A stretch of DNA of 64,000 bases. It comes from Toxonevra muliebris (taxonomy: Eukaryota > Arthropoda > Insecta > Diptera > Pallopteridae). Under the pieces are notes generated by a model that saw only the letters and a list, made by a program, of their open reading frames with translations, was not told the origin of the DNA and ran no database searches. The position numbers were made by a program, and so were the translations under genes. Every line of letters starts with the position of its first letter. Positions within the stretch are counted from its first letter, which is position 1. Below, one piece after another: positions 10,464 to 21,447 of this stretch. The DNA lies in NCBI GenBank assembly GCA_963691655.1, contig OY829328.1, positions 77,132,400 through 77,196,399 on the forward strand, written 5' to 3'.

Positions 10464-11297
10464 TACAAGTGTTCAAAACTAGCTATAACTACCTATCTCA
10501 TTTGTTATACGTTTTGATTTGATGTGATATGTATTATAAAATATGTATAACCTGTTGCTAATATAATAAAAATATGATAAAATTAACATATACAATTTAA
10601 TAAAATATCATCACAGTGTTGCCATGTAACCTTTCAAATATTAATCCCTGCTATTATTTATCATCACTTCGAATAGAATGATGGGAAAATGAACAGTTCA
10701 ATTAACATTGTGACAGTATCTAGAGTGTTTTCAAATTAAATCCTATTGAATATTGTTATCAGTAAATGTTACATTCATACAAACATATTCTATAATGAGT
10801 CCACCTGGCTAGCTACTTGCAAAACAAACCCAAACAAAATATGAGATAAGAAAAATTCAGACACATTCATATCTATTTATGTAAATGTTAACATGGTTAG
10901 GTGAACAAACGCTAAACCTGCTACCAAATTACGTCAGCACTAACTCATTAAATATTTTTCCATAATGAGAGTTTTTTTCTTACAGAAAAATTATAATTAA
11001 AGAATTATGTGTGTAAATTCGATATTCGATACGAAAATGAAAGTCTACAGACTATGGAATTTGAAACACAAAAATTGAATACACAGAAAAAAATTCTACT
11101 AAAATATTCAGGATTTCAATGCGGAGGAAGTAATCGGGAGGAAGATGAAATTAACTGAAAAATCACACTATTAATTGCCAGTGAATCCTTATAAAAGATG
11201 TGGCAAGAAGCTAAGAAAAATTCAGATGCCCAACTTACTGGTTATGAAATCCATGTTTAAGACATGGTCTTCTACATATTTATAAACGTTGAAAATT

Positions 11298-11445
11298 AAA
11301 AATTTAAAAAACCCATGGTTGCACTTTTTGGAACATAAAAACGAAAACTTTTATAATGAAGTAAACAACTATGCGTAAAATATGTTATCACATCATGTGA
11401 CGAGTGCAGAAACGACTCATTTTAGTTTTTTACTATACGTAGAGT
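11298..11445 (+). repeat. Dispersed repeat, copy 2 of 2
   Basis: This is a direct-orientation partner of 4094-4247, sharing AAAACCCATGG, AACTTTTATAATGAAGTA and CACATCATGTGACGAGTG. Its boundaries are set only by where the similarity fades. Confidence 0.5.
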
Positions 11446-12224
11446 AAAAAAAACAGTCCCAATCAATCTCACTACCCCTCAGACTCACATATACATATAT
11501 ATTTCCAACTTAAGTTTAAATGCCCACTTCAAATAAAAAAAATGCTTTAAGCTTGCAAATCCCTGATAGCTAAAGTATACACTTAAAATTTTTCCAATCT
11601 ATCAAGAACGTGCATAACTTTTTGAAAAGTTAATTAAAGTATTTCCTTACAAATAATACTTTTAACTTCGAAATCATGCAAATTTAAATTTAAATAAATT
11701 TTAAGTATAAAGTTTATTAGTACAAATAAATAAACAATAACATGACTATCATATTTAAAAAAAAAAAATAATAATAATAATCTATATTAAAAACACTTTA
11801 CTAATATAACGAGACGAAAAAAACAAACTTAGATAAGTACTTACATATATTTTTAAGGCACCTGTTAAAAATTGCAGGTGATAAATAAAAAAGTTATCGG
11901 ACATAAACCTACATGAAAGACTTTGATTGTGACAGTTTCTGAAGAAATAAAAAGGTGAGCAAAAAGTAAAGGAACAGAAAAAAACCTTGAAATTCTTTTT
12001 GCGCGATAAAAAGTTATTGAATCAGAAATACAACGCATATAATGGATAGGGACAATTTTTTTTACCTTAGAATTTATGCCACAAACTAAATGCCACAATT
12101 TGAAAGATTGTAATTAATTAATTGAGGCAATCAACGACTGAGCTGCTTAATAGCGAATACTGTGATGTGAAAAGTTCTTTATGATTTCGAAAATTTCAGA
12201 GGGCAAAATTCTATAGACCTTTTG

Positions 12225-12535
12225 TTATGAATGTCACAACGCAGTGGCTGTGTGCGGTGTTTATTTTTCCTGCCGAAATTTGCAAACTTCTTCATACTGG
12301 CTATAATCGTCCAAATGCAGCCCTGGTGAGGGTGCTAGGATCCCCATCATCGTCAAGCTCTCTAGGTACCAAAATTAGCTCACATATTCAACAGGTTTGC
12401 CTTCGATTGTGATGTGATTAACGCTGACGTTATTTCTATTGGCTTTGGCCTTCTTGATGTTGATCTCGAGGCCAAGGTGGCATGCTACTCTGATTGCAAC
12501 ATCAGTTTTCGTTCTTCTTTTGCCGCTTCAATTCA
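12225..12535 (-). pseudogene. Non-LTR reverse transcriptase fragment
   Basis: Read on the minus strand this gives HLGLEINIKKAKANRNNVSV, then HITIEGKPVEYVS. These are the segments that follow the catalytic YADD box in RTE/CR1-type reverse transcriptases (GL.IN..KTK..., I.G..IE.V..F.YLGS). A frame shift leads to a degraded YL-ES...GDPSTLTRAAFGRL tail. There is an in-frame stop just after EYVS. It is a small, old LINE fragment lying antisense to the plus-strand elements around it. Confidence 0.5.
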
Positions 12536-14050
12536 AAAGAAAAGTTAATGATTTCTTTTTGGCACACAAACGTTAAAACTTTATGAAAATTTAGTACTAA
12601 TGCTTGGTTTTCGTTATGTCAAATCAGGCATGATATTTTCGATACAATTGTACTATTTTAGTACAATTTCTACTACGTTCTACTTTCCTACTACGCAAAC
12701 ATTTTCAATACAATTTTACAAAGATCTTTTTGATTCAATTTTTGAATACGTTCAATATGCATTCTTGCAGCTCCGATTTTTTTATAGTGGTCCCCATGAA
12801 AGCTCGGAAAATCTCTTATATACCACTTAAACCTCGCAATCTAGCAACTATGCGTATTTCAGCTGTTCTCATTCTCCATACGTTGAAGTTTTTGCAAACA
12901 TTTCCACGACTCAATTTCTGGATTGTATTTTACGCATATTTTTTAGGTCTAACAAATATGGGCAATTAGGAAATATAATCTGAAGGGATACGAATACATA
13001 TTTTTACACTCTAAATATTCTGTGTATGTATGTTTACTTTAGCGCCAAATCTTATCAATAACAAATAGGCCCAAATTTGTTTTTACGTTACTAAAAAGCT
13101 ACATAGAAAGTTGTTTAAAATAGAATTTATATGTGGTCCAATTTTTTTTTTATCTTAGTACTATTAAGTTATAGTATGATGTAAGAAAAATAGGTTTCCC
13201 AAAATTTTAATAATTAAAGTGGCAACAATTTGAGTGAATTGGTCTTCAATAGTGGAAACAAGATTCCTACATCGATCTTGACTATGTTTTCTCAAACTTA
13301 TATTCATCAATTTTCTTTATTCCTCACACCTTGGGAAGTGAGCGCTCTAAAACAATCAATCTGAATTTGCTTTTAATGACGGATATTTGGATGCAACTTT
13401 TGTGATCTAAGATGATGAAAACCTTACTTATTAAGCTTTTTTTCTTCAGTAACTGGTACGTCGATGAAGACTATATCAGTGTTAGACTTGATTTCCAGTG
13501 ACACAATTTTGTTTATATCCATGCAAAAATATTTTAAAAGAGGAAATCTATTTTAGAGGCCTTAAAAATCGAAAATAAGTTCAAAACTGAGAGAAGGCGC
13601 TCAAAAATCATTCACCCTATGTACATTTTCCGTTTATAATATAAACTTTATATCATGGACTTGACTTTCAATAAGGTAACTTTGACCAAAAATCTTTGTA
13701 GTTTTAATTCCTTATCTTTATAGAATAAAAATCATTAAAGTTTTGTCCCGAAATTATAATGTAGTAGACAAGGTATTTAAATTTTCTTCCATCTTGGTTT
13801 TTTTATGCTCTTTATGTTTTTTAATGTTTTTTAAACGCACCAACAAAATTTTGAAATATTTTGTTAAATAAAAAATTTTAAAATAAAAAAAAAATTTAAT
13901 TTTCATATTTAAAGAAATTCGGTACAATTTCATGTCATTTAGTACAATTTTGAATCGATTTTCCCCAAAATCGATAAAGCTATTTATCAACCCTGATATG
14001 AAATAGTGAAAACCAGACATAAAAGAGAATTGAAAGATTGTTCTCAGGAG

Positions 14051-14176
14051 GCGGAACGAAATGAAATGAAAAAAAGATCCGAAAGTAAACAGACGGAACA
14101 ACAAAAACAACATAGAAAGAAGCGCTGTTGGAACGATTGAAAACCGTTTTCTTTTCATTTTTAAACTTCGTTCCGC
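14051..14176. repeat. Small inverted repeat GCGGAACGAA
   Basis: GCGGAACGAAATGAAATGAAAA at the left is mirrored by the complement of the right side, GCGGAACGAAGTTTAAAAATG. The arms are about 25 bp around a roughly 80-bp core. It lies inside a 155-codon minus-strand open frame (14221-13754) that is Phe- and Lys-rich. It could be a short MITE; no target duplication was found. Confidence 0.3.
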
Positions 14177-14439
14177 ACTTCTGCTTACAACAAAACAATT
14201 AAAATATACTTTTTTTTTCATACAAATTTAGAAGGCAATCAAAATTGGTTAATTCTTTGGTTAATTTATACTTTTCTTTTTAGTCTGCTATTCTCACATG
14301 AATTTTACACTCTGTTTTGTAAATATCTAAATTATAACCCCAAATTGTTTTTATTTCAAGAACTGCCAATTTCTTTAAAAAGAATTTTCCACAGTAAAAC
14401 TAAGTTTTTAAAATAAATATTAACTTCCACAACAACAAC

Positions 14440-15010
14440 CAAAACTAAACGAGGTCATTAAACGCCATGCGCAAAAGGCAAAGAAACATCAGTTACTGCT
14501 GTCATTTTGCGCTTGTTAACAACAACAGCAATAATAATAAACATAATAAGAAATTTGAAATAAACAATCATAAAACATATGATAAAATTCTTAAAACCAC
14601 AAAAAAACGTAAAAAAGAATGGAGGCTAATACTAACAACTGGCAGCAGACGGTGGCTACAATTGTTTTTTTTTTTTTTGAAGCAAGAACAAACAAAACCG
14701 AAGCAAGAAAAAACAAAAATATTAACAAATGCAAAAACAAAACAAAATGCTTCAGTTATAAGCGCTTAGAATTAAATTATCCGAAAAATAATATTTTTAT
14801 AAATTATTTAAACAATTACACACAATTTTCACAGATTATTGTTTATTGAAATGTCAATGCGAAGCGCGCCAAATTAAAAACGAACTGTCAGCAAGCACGC
14901 AACAAAAGCACAAAGAGAGAAAACGAGAAAGAGAGCGAGAGAGAGTGTGCGTCAAATTTAAAAGGGACTCAAATTGAAAAGAGCGCAACAGTGTTCCCCC
15001 TGAAAAATGC
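14440..15010 (-). promoter_or_regulatory. Candidate promoter / 5' leader on the Pld strand
   Basis: On the minus strand a GAGA-type block (about 14975-14900, runs of CTCTCTCGCTCTC on this strand) and GC-richer sequence around TTGGCGCGCTTCGC precede an A/T-rich stretch containing GTGAAAATTGTGTGTAATTG. That stretch is similar in texture to fly 5' UTRs, with GTTGTTGTT runs further down. It lies inside the large Pld intron. This is a compositional argument only; no transcript evidence is visible. Confidence 0.25.
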
Positions 15011-15977
15011 CAGTTCAATGAATTTTTAATTAAAAAAAAAAGAAGAAATATCTAAGCTTCAAAAAATAATTAATTAAATGAATTCAATTAATGCTAAGCA
15101 AAAAAAAGAGTGTTTAATTAACTTAAAATTTAATAAATTTATTAGATTTGACATATCTTAAAAAGTCAAGATGCCACATTATTGTTATTGTTTTTTTTTT
15201 CAAGATAATAATTATTATTTTTATTTTTTTTTTGAATTATTAAAAAATTTTCTAATGCGTTTTTTGACACCCATTATTCAACAAAATTTTATACATATGC
15301 ATTGTAGCTACTAAACACGTGCCACGCACTGTGGTGTCATAAATGTCAGGTATAAGTTATATATGTATTTTTATTGTTTAATTTTACAGTATTATTATTG
15401 CTGGTTATTGTAGCATTTCTTTTGTAATCGCTATTATTTGCAAATATCCACGATGACATATGCAAAATTTTAAAGCGGTATTGTTGTGAGAAGTTTTGTT
15501 TTCTTTGCATAATTGTTAAAATAAATTTTAAAATTGCGCAAATATTGTAGAGTAAATAAATACATAAATAAATAAAGCGGTTTTTAAAAAAAAAAGTACA
15601 AAAGGAGGCTTCATTGGTAAGTTAGTTACAACATTCAATGGTGAGCATTGATAATGAAAGCTGATAAATAAAATTATGGAAAATATCAAAGTAATGAAAC
15701 CTTGAAATAAATTTTACAAGCTCATCTAGAAGGTGCTGTAAATTTTTTTTATTGTTAGTAATGCCCTCGAAGTGTTTAAACTTCAAGCAGTTATTGCGAT
15801 ATTGAAATTTTAATAAATCCCTTCACATGTTCTTTTAGGATCACAAGAAAATGTTGCCCTGGACAGAGTTGGGGAGAAATGATTGTAATTATAATTATAA
15901 TTTTTCTAATTCCTTCTAATCTAATTAACTTTTTCCTTCCTCCAATCGTAAAAGAATAGATCCATTTAGTAAATATT

Positions 15978-16113
15978 CAGTCCTATTCTAAATATTCTCG
16001 AATGAAATCCCCGAGAAAAGTTGTTTCTTTTTCATTATTTTCTTTAGAGTTACTTGGAAAAGAAACAAAATTTTCCCGGATATTTAATTTCGGGAATATT
16101 TAGAATAGGGCTG
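15978..16113. mobile_element. 136-bp palindromic MITE, copy 2
   Basis: The left end CAGTCCTATTCTAAATATTC and the right end (complement CAGCCCTATTCTAAATATTC) are 19/20 identical. The arms continue through a CCCGA/CGGG block and GAAACAA words, so nearly the whole element is palindromic. ATT flanks both sides (15975-15977 and 16114-16116), a plausible 3-bp target duplication. A related copy is at 10333-10463. Confidence 0.6.
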
Positions 16114-17148
16114 ATTGATTTCACACTAGATTTAATATTTGAAATATATCTGAAACTTCTAACAGCAAAATTTACAAGAGATTTTTTTTTTTAGTACACC
16201 AAAAGTTTTCTTTCTTTCCTGCCATTAAAGAACATTAAAGAAGTCTCTACCTAAAACAATTAATTGAAAAAACTACTCAAACCTTGTTTTATTAGAATGG
16301 AGACACAAAGGACCTACAAAATTTAAATTAATTTCGTTTTATAAATACTTTAACGAGTTGAGCAGTAAGTAATTAGTTAATATGGATGATATCATCGAAA
16401 TATCTTCAATACTGAATTGACTGTAATTATTATCAGAAAACTTAAAAAATTGATAAATGCCTAGACTAAATACCTATAATATTTACTAAATATTTTTCAT
16501 ATGTGAGTCAGAATGAATTGTGAAATTAAAAATATAAATGGGGAAGCATTTGGTATAATTGATACCATAACGATATAATTTATCGTAAATTCTCCAGAGT
16601 TCAGCAATTCAGAGTATAAAATTTCTTTAGGGGGGCAGAACGATCATTCTCACCTTCCACACATATGAGTTTTCTAGGTCTCCAAGGCATGATTTCAATG
16701 TGGCAAAATGTAAAATTGTGTTTATTCAACTCAATGAAAATAACCAGATAAAATATCTATATAAAATCAATCAGTTGAAATTTTCTTGTGAAAATGAAAG
16801 GGTTTAATAATAGAGTATTGAATTTCAATACCCAAATATGAAAAGAGAAAACGCCGAGTCACTGTAAGATAATTAAGAAGTTGAGAGCAAAAGTGGGTTA
16901 AAACTTATATACAAGCAAAAGTGAATTAAATTTATGCCTCGGCACAAGAACAGCTGAGTCTTATATGAGAGGCTGAACAGCAAAAGCAGATTCAAATTAT
17001 TATGAAAGGAAAAATGATTGCATCAAAATAAGATAAAAAATAATATAAAAAGTTTTTCAGAACAAAAATTGCACATCGTCTTAATCCGTTTTTGCTCTAA
17101 ACATATTTTGTCTCAATTTTGCTCTTAACGACATTCGTGCCACATTTT

Positions 17149-17424
17149 GTCATCAATTGAATTTGATTATTGTTCCCAGCTCTCACAATTCTCTAAATAT
17201 GGAAACTGATACGTAATCAGCATTGTCTACTGACGAAGAGTAAGAAAAAAACGTAAAATGAACACATAAAATCTGAGAAAAAGTTTCAAGATGTTTATAT
17301 CACTATATTACATTGAAATTACCAGGTAATAAAAGCATAAAAAACTGTACTGATTTGTATTGATTTTCACTGCTTTCTAACATTTAATGTACTGATTTCG
17401 CGGTTCAAAAATTTAACTACCCTA
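17149..17424. mobile_element. hAT-like element, partial copy 2
   Basis: This matches the right half of 2187-2705. Shared words include AATTGAATTTGATTATTG, GTAAAATGAACACA, GTTTATATCACTATAT, ACTGATTTTCACTGCTTTC-like text and AATGTACTGATTT. It ends ...ACTACCCTA, the decayed TIR. The left end is missing or too diverged to see. Confidence 0.5.
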
Positions 17425-17429
17425 AGTAC

Positions 17430-17927
17430 TGCTGATGAGCAGAACAACACCCATCGACCTACTAGCTCATGTACGTAAGAAAATATGGCATCTGAAAAAG
17501 ACAAACAACAACATGAGGACAACGGCACAAGAAGTCAAATTTGAAGCCTTGCGGCAATGGCAGGAATATAGAACATCGATACTTGAGGACGATGGACAGT
17601 CAAGCTCATCCCTGATTTGAACATTTGGCTTAATAGATGATTGGACGAGATCAACTATTATCTGGACGCAAATCTTAACAGGACATGGTTACTTGCGCAA
17701 ATATTTATATCCGATTAGATAAGCAGAACGACCCGAATGCATATACGTGGACTCACAACTGAATGATGCAGAACACACATTCTTCCAATGCATGAGGTGG
17801 CAATACAGCGCGAAGCTTTGGAGAACGTGGTTGGGCTATTCGCAGCTGACAGCGTAATTAAAATTAAAATGCAGAGCAGAGAAGAAAATTGGTGTCACGT
17901 AGTAAGATGCTATGTAATAAGACATGG
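17430..17927 (+). pseudogene. LINE ORF2 3'-end remnant (zinc-knuckle region)
   Basis: Plus-strand pieces include LRQWQEYRTS, then TTIIWTQILTGHGYLRKYLY-like text and DAEHTFFQCMRW followed by W..WLGY. This is the C-terminal region of R1/I/LOA-type non-LTR polymerases, where LTGHG.F..YL and a Cys/His knuckle (C..C...DAEHTFF.C.RW) follow the RT domain. Stops interrupt it. It runs directly into the left end of the mariner at 17928, and the LINE's 3' tail seems to resume after 18945. Confidence 0.5.
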
Positions 17928-18944
17928 AGTATGAATGTATAAACTCGTAATTGTGACTAACTTCACATCTATCATACGCGCCATTTTTTTGACATTGACA
18001 GCTATTCTATCTCGAAGAGCGCCAAAAATACTATAAGAATTGATCTGTCAAATAATTTTCATAATTGAAGGCATTACTCGAAGAAGATTCATGTCAAACG
18101 CAACAAGAACTTGCAGAATCTTTAGGAGTTGATCATTCAACCATTTCTAAATGATTAAAAGCATTGGGAATGATTCAAAAGCAAGGAAATTGGGTGCCGT
18201 ACGAATTGAAGCCGAGAGACGTCGACCGACGATTTTTCACATGTGTCGTTTAGACAGAAAAGAAAGGGGTTTCTGCATCGTATTGTGACTGGCGATGAAA
18301 AGTGGATACGTTACGATAACCCAAAGCGTAAAAAATCATGGGGACCGCCTGGACATGCATCAACATCAACGACAAAGCCGAACATCCATGGATCCAAGCT
18401 CATGCTGTGTATTTGGTAGGATATGAAAGGTGTCGTGTATTATGAGCTGTTGAAACCGAATGAAACGATCACTGGCAACCGCTACCGACTACAATTGATG
18501 CGTTTGAGCCGAGCATTAAAGGATAAGAGGCCAGAATATGAGAATAGACACGACGAAGTTATTCTTCAGCACGACAATGCTCGGCCGCATGTTGCAAGGC
18601 AGGTAAAAACATACTTGGAAACGCTGAAATGGGAAGTGCTACCCCACCCGACGTATTCTCCAGATATTGCTCCTTCTGATTACCACTTGTCCGATCGATG
18701 ACACATGGCCTGGCTGAACAGCACTGACACTTCCGTTCTTTCGAAGAACTCAAAAAATGGGTCGATTCGTGGATAGCCTCAAAAGATGAGGAGTTCTTGC
18801 GACGCGGAATCCGTATGCTACCAGAAAGATGGGAAAAGGTTGTGGCTAACGATGGACAATACTTTAAAGAATAAATTTATAATCACTTTTTCACAATAAA
18901 TGTCCAAATTACGAAAAAAAATACGAGTTTATACATTCATACCC
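17928..18944 (+). mobile_element. Mariner element, mauritiana-like (DD34D), degenerate
   Basis: The inverted ends pair as AGTATGAATGTATAAACTCG on the left and GGTATGAATGTATAAACTCG from the right. At about 1.02 kb it is shorter than a full mariner because the N-terminal coding part is deleted. It appears nested within a LINE remnant, with LINE-like sequence on both sides. A TA duplication is not clear. Confidence 0.75.
18060..18873 (+). pseudogene. Mariner transposase pseudogene (mauritiana-like)
   Basis: Reading starts within the helix-turn-helix (ALLEEDSCQTQQELAESLGV, then DHSTISK), followed by a stop. WVPYELKPRDVDRR follows, then after a shift FLHRIVTGDEKWIRYDNPKR, LMLCIW-stop-DMKGVVYYELLKP, LQHDNARPH and YSPDIAPSDYHL. 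All three catalytic Asp residues remain, with 34 residues between the second and third (DD34D). The CIWWD motif carries TGG to TAG, and a 1-bp loss follows SDYHL. The end reads THGLAEQHF, EELKKWVDSW, RGIRMLPERWEKVV and NDGQYFKE. The N-terminus is missing. Confidence 0.85.
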
Positions 18945-19205
18945 CAATACGAGAGTCCAGTTAAGGACAAAACGAGACTTTACCCCCTAAAGAAATGTAG
19001 CAACGGTTTCAGTATGGAATTAAGTCTTACGAGAATGATACCAAAGCTGTGACGACAGCTTTGAAGATTTGTTAGACATTTGTACCTTCTCAACCGCAAA
19101 AAAAAAAACCTAAACCTAAATATTATTTTCAAAAATTTTAGGTCCCTTCCAAAAGTTCGGCTTAAGACCTAAATTGACTGCCGTGCCATAATATTTAGTA
19201 GGAAA
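18945..19205 (+). mobile_element. LINE 3' tail (copy 3), downstream of the nested mariner
   Basis: TTTTAGGTCCCTTCC, GTTCGGCTTAAG and GACTGCCGTGCCATAATATT match the order seen in the tails at 55-255 and 3127-3275. With the coding remnant at 17430-17927 it probably forms one LINE end split by the mariner. The first 150 bp here are unassigned but could be the former 3' UTR. Confidence 0.45.
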
Positions 19206-19370
19206 TAATACAAAATGTTTATAGTTTTTATTAAACATAATATTTACGAAATTTTGTATTCTCTTGAAGAATTTCCAGAAATTTATATACTTGTTTATAA
19301 AACAAAAAAAAAATTATTATTTCTGTAGAACATTTTACATAAAAAAATTCAACTTAAAAATGTTCTGCAA

Positions 19371-19565
19371 AAAGAATGAAAAATATAATTTTTATTTTTG
19401 CTTTTTTTCAAGTTTACTACAATACAAACGGAAAAGTAAAAAAAAAATAATACAAAAAAATAAAGAAATTTTTTTTTGTACTATTTTTTATTTTCTCTCT
19501 TTCAACTTCCTAAAAAGAATGAAAAATATAATTTTTATTTTCGGTTTTTTTCAAGTTTACGGAAT
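19371..19565 (+). repeat. AT-rich tandem duplication, period about 142 bp
   Basis: A block of about 50 bp containing AAAAAGAATGAAAAATATAA and TTTTTTTCAAGTTTAC occurs at about 19371-19421 and again at 19513-19562. Poly-A and poly-T tracts lie between and after. The long plus-strand open frame over this area is just K/F/I-rich low complexity. Confidence 0.55.
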
Positions 19566-20074
19566 AGTAAATAAAAAAAAAATATCAAAAAAAAAAAAAA
19601 AAATTTTTTTTCTGTACTTGTACAGAAAAAAAAAAAATTAAATCAACTGGCGCAAAATAGTTTAAAAAAAAAATATTAGACACCTAGTTCTTTTCAATTT
19701 TTTTAATATACCATAATAGTAATTTCAAGATAATAAAACCACCGTGACATAGATAAAAATTAAGTAAAATAAAAGTATTAAACTTTTTTTAAGTAAATTA
19801 AGAAGTTAGGTACTGTAAATAATTAAGAAAATATGTAAGAAAAAAGAAAAAAAATGCTAAAAAATATGTGTATACTTTCTTAAATTATTAAGTTTATTTA
19901 AGATAAAATCGCAGAGAATTAAAAATTATTCCAAAGAAATTCTAATTCTGTGTCTAATGACGCAGACTCCAAAAACAATATCTCCCAAAAAAAAAAAAAA
20001 AAAAACTGGTAATGTTGGCATATATTCTTTTTTGATATTTATTTGATTTCAGAAAATTAACAAAAATTTTTTAC

Positions 20075-20144
20075 CCATATTAGCAATTAATTGTGAAATA
20101 CTTCGACGATGACGTCGTACTTCATGTCGTTGAGCATCATCCAT
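20075..20144 (-). CDS. Pld: Phospholipase D, first coding exon (start codon)
   Basis: The ATG at 20144-20142 sits in a fly-like context (ACAAAAAATGG). It opens a 23-codon frame beginning MDDAQRHEVRRHRRS and ending with LIANM plus one G. A GT donor (GTAAAA, 20074-20069) follows. The leftover G joins the AT at the start of the exon at 1621 to make GAT (Asp), giving ...LIANM-D-EFIDHETG.... That is exactly the phase needed to supply the missing initiator. The codons are non-repetitive and basic, unlike the surrounding homopolymer DNA. This is inference from phase, splice site and composition; I do not have the orthologous N-terminus to compare. A longer read-through would end at ...GKKFLLIF-stop. 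Confidence 0.6.
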
Positions 20145-20365
20145 TTTTTGTTTTTATTTTTTTTTTTTCTGTTTTAAATTAATTTTTTTGGTTACTTTGT
20201 TGACGATTTTTGGTATTTTTTCTTTTTATTTAACTAAATTATATTTTCTTTAAATTTTTTTTTAATTTTATGTATATTATTATTTATACATTTTATTTTT
20301 ATTTTTTACGTTTTTATTTATTTTATATTTTTATTATCACATTTTTAAATTTTATTTCATTTCAG
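20145..20365 (-). other. A-rich Pld 5' leader or upstream intron (minus strand)
   Basis: Immediately upstream of the putative ATG the minus strand is A-rich (AAAAACAAAAAATGG) with little structure, consistent with a fly 5' UTR. No confident acceptor or transcription start is visible. On the plus strand the same segment is a T-rich tract leading to the acceptor-like site at 20365. Confidence 0.3.
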
Positions 20366-20420
20366 GAGCATTTCTTGCGAGTGATAAATCGAACACTATC
20401 AGAACAAGAGCTGTTGGATT
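20366..20420 (+). CDS. Possible plus-strand terminal exon
   Basis: A long T-rich tract ending ATTTCATTTCAG is a good acceptor. It is followed by 18 codons with ordinary composition (EHFLRVINRTLSEQELLD), a TAA stop and AAATAAA a few bases later. This is the layout of a last exon on the plus strand, opposite Pld. I recognise neither the peptide nor any upstream exon, and a second frame is also open. Chance remains quite possible. Confidence 0.22.
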
Positions 20421-20545
20421 AAAAAATAAATACTTAATAATATAATAATATTTTTTTCTTTTTTTTTTATATATTATTTCTTTATAATTTTTCTTTTGTT
20501 TTTTTTTTTCTTTTTTTGTTTTTAAACGTTTTAATAATTTTCACT

Positions 20546-20722
20546 ATGTTCCCCATAATTGAATTGTCGGATTATTATAAGGAATTCATAATTTTCTTAA
20601 TTCCTTTTGCATTTATTCTCGGTTTATTTTATATTTTATTAAATATTATAAATACTTATGCTATTTGTTTTTTATGTTGTTGTGGTCTGGCGGTTCTTAT
20701 AGCTTTATTAATGACCGACTAA
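20546..20722 (+). CDS. Small hydrophobic ORF 1 (58 residues)
   Basis: The ATG-initiated frame reads MFPIIELSDYYKEF, then two hydrophobic stretches (residues of about 14-34 and 39-55) with a CFLCCCG cluster and ending LLMTD. Upstream in-frame sequence (FLNVLIIFT) resembles the start of the next ORF (MFLNALYYST), and the DNA aligns there too. A T-rich strand will encode Phe, Leu and Ile by default, so hydrophobicity alone is weak evidence. The family is not recognised. Confidence 0.2.
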   Translation: MFPIIELSDYYKEFIIFLIPFAFILGLFYILLNIINTYAICFLCCCGLAVLIALLMTD

Positions 20723-20899
20723 TGAACTGAACTGAAAATTTTTGAATTTTGAATAATTGTTTGAGATTTATTTATAAAAAATAATCATAATATATATTTT
20801 TTTATTTATTGTGAGTTTTTATTTATTTTTGTTTTATTTGTTTTTCTAAATTATTATTATTTTTTTTAATCTCTTTAATTAGTTTTTTTTTTTAAAACA

Positions 20900-21094
20900 A
20901 TGTTTCTAAACGCTTTATACTATTCCACTATTCATCCTAATCTTAGGTTAATTTTAAATTTTGGCATTTTCTTAATTGTTATTATTGTCATTTCTATAAT
21001 TTTCTTTACTATTTTGATTATAATTTTTAGCAGAAAAATGTTTAAATTGAACGAGCTAAGTATATTAAGAAATTTAGTCAATCAAAAACCCTAA
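20900..21094 (+). CDS. Small hydrophobic ORF 2 (64 residues)
   Basis: The ATG follows AAAACA, a good fly start context. The frame encodes MFLNALYYSTIHPNLRLILN, a strongly hydrophobic Ile/Val/Phe segment (about 22-43), then a basic SRKMFKLNE tail ending LVNQKP. Its first 12 codons align at DNA level with sequence about 380 bp upstream (20519-20560), suggesting a tandem duplication. This could be a tiny membrane protein or an AT-rich artefact. Confidence 0.25.
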   Translation: MFLNALYYSTIHPNLRLILNFGIFLIVIIVISIIFFTILIIIFSRKMFKLNELSILRNLVNQKP

Positions 21095-21447
21095 ATTTTA
21101 AATTCATTTTTATCTTTTTTTTTTTTTTTTAATAAATAAATATGTAAAATTTTAATTTTGAATCTACTACAAATTTGTTTTAACCTTTGGGTGAAAAAAG
21201 TATAGTCTAGACTTGCATATTGCTCAGACGCTAGAACCAAAATAGCCATTACCCATACAGTTTTTCTATGCCAAATCCAAATCTGTCAAAAATTGTTCTT
21301 ATACTAAATGGTTTTTGTAGTTCGTGGAACATTATTACCCAAAGAAAGAAGAGAGGTAAATCATTCTTCTGGTACTCAATTTTATGATTTGACAACTTTG
21401 CGAAAGAACTCATCCAGGAGCTGAAAGTAGATATCATATATGACGCG

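Larger units (their letters stand above)
1622..20074 (-). other. Large Pld intron (about 18.4 kb)
   Basis: The borders are inferred from the GTAAAA donor after 20075 and the TTACAG acceptor before 1621. No further Pld coding exon is apparent within it. The intron is AT-rich and filled with transposon remnants, MITE-like inverted repeats and LINE tails, which are listed separately. Stretches without a listed feature, such as 5095-5780, 7806-8682, 10470-11297, 11446-12224, 12536-13750 and 16117-17148, show only AT-rich unique-looking sequence with short A or T runs. Confidence 0.6.

Noticed and set aside
19264..19641. 125-codon Lys/Phe/Tyr-rich frame
   Set aside because: It follows poly-A and poly-T tracts and a tandem duplication; low complexity throughout.
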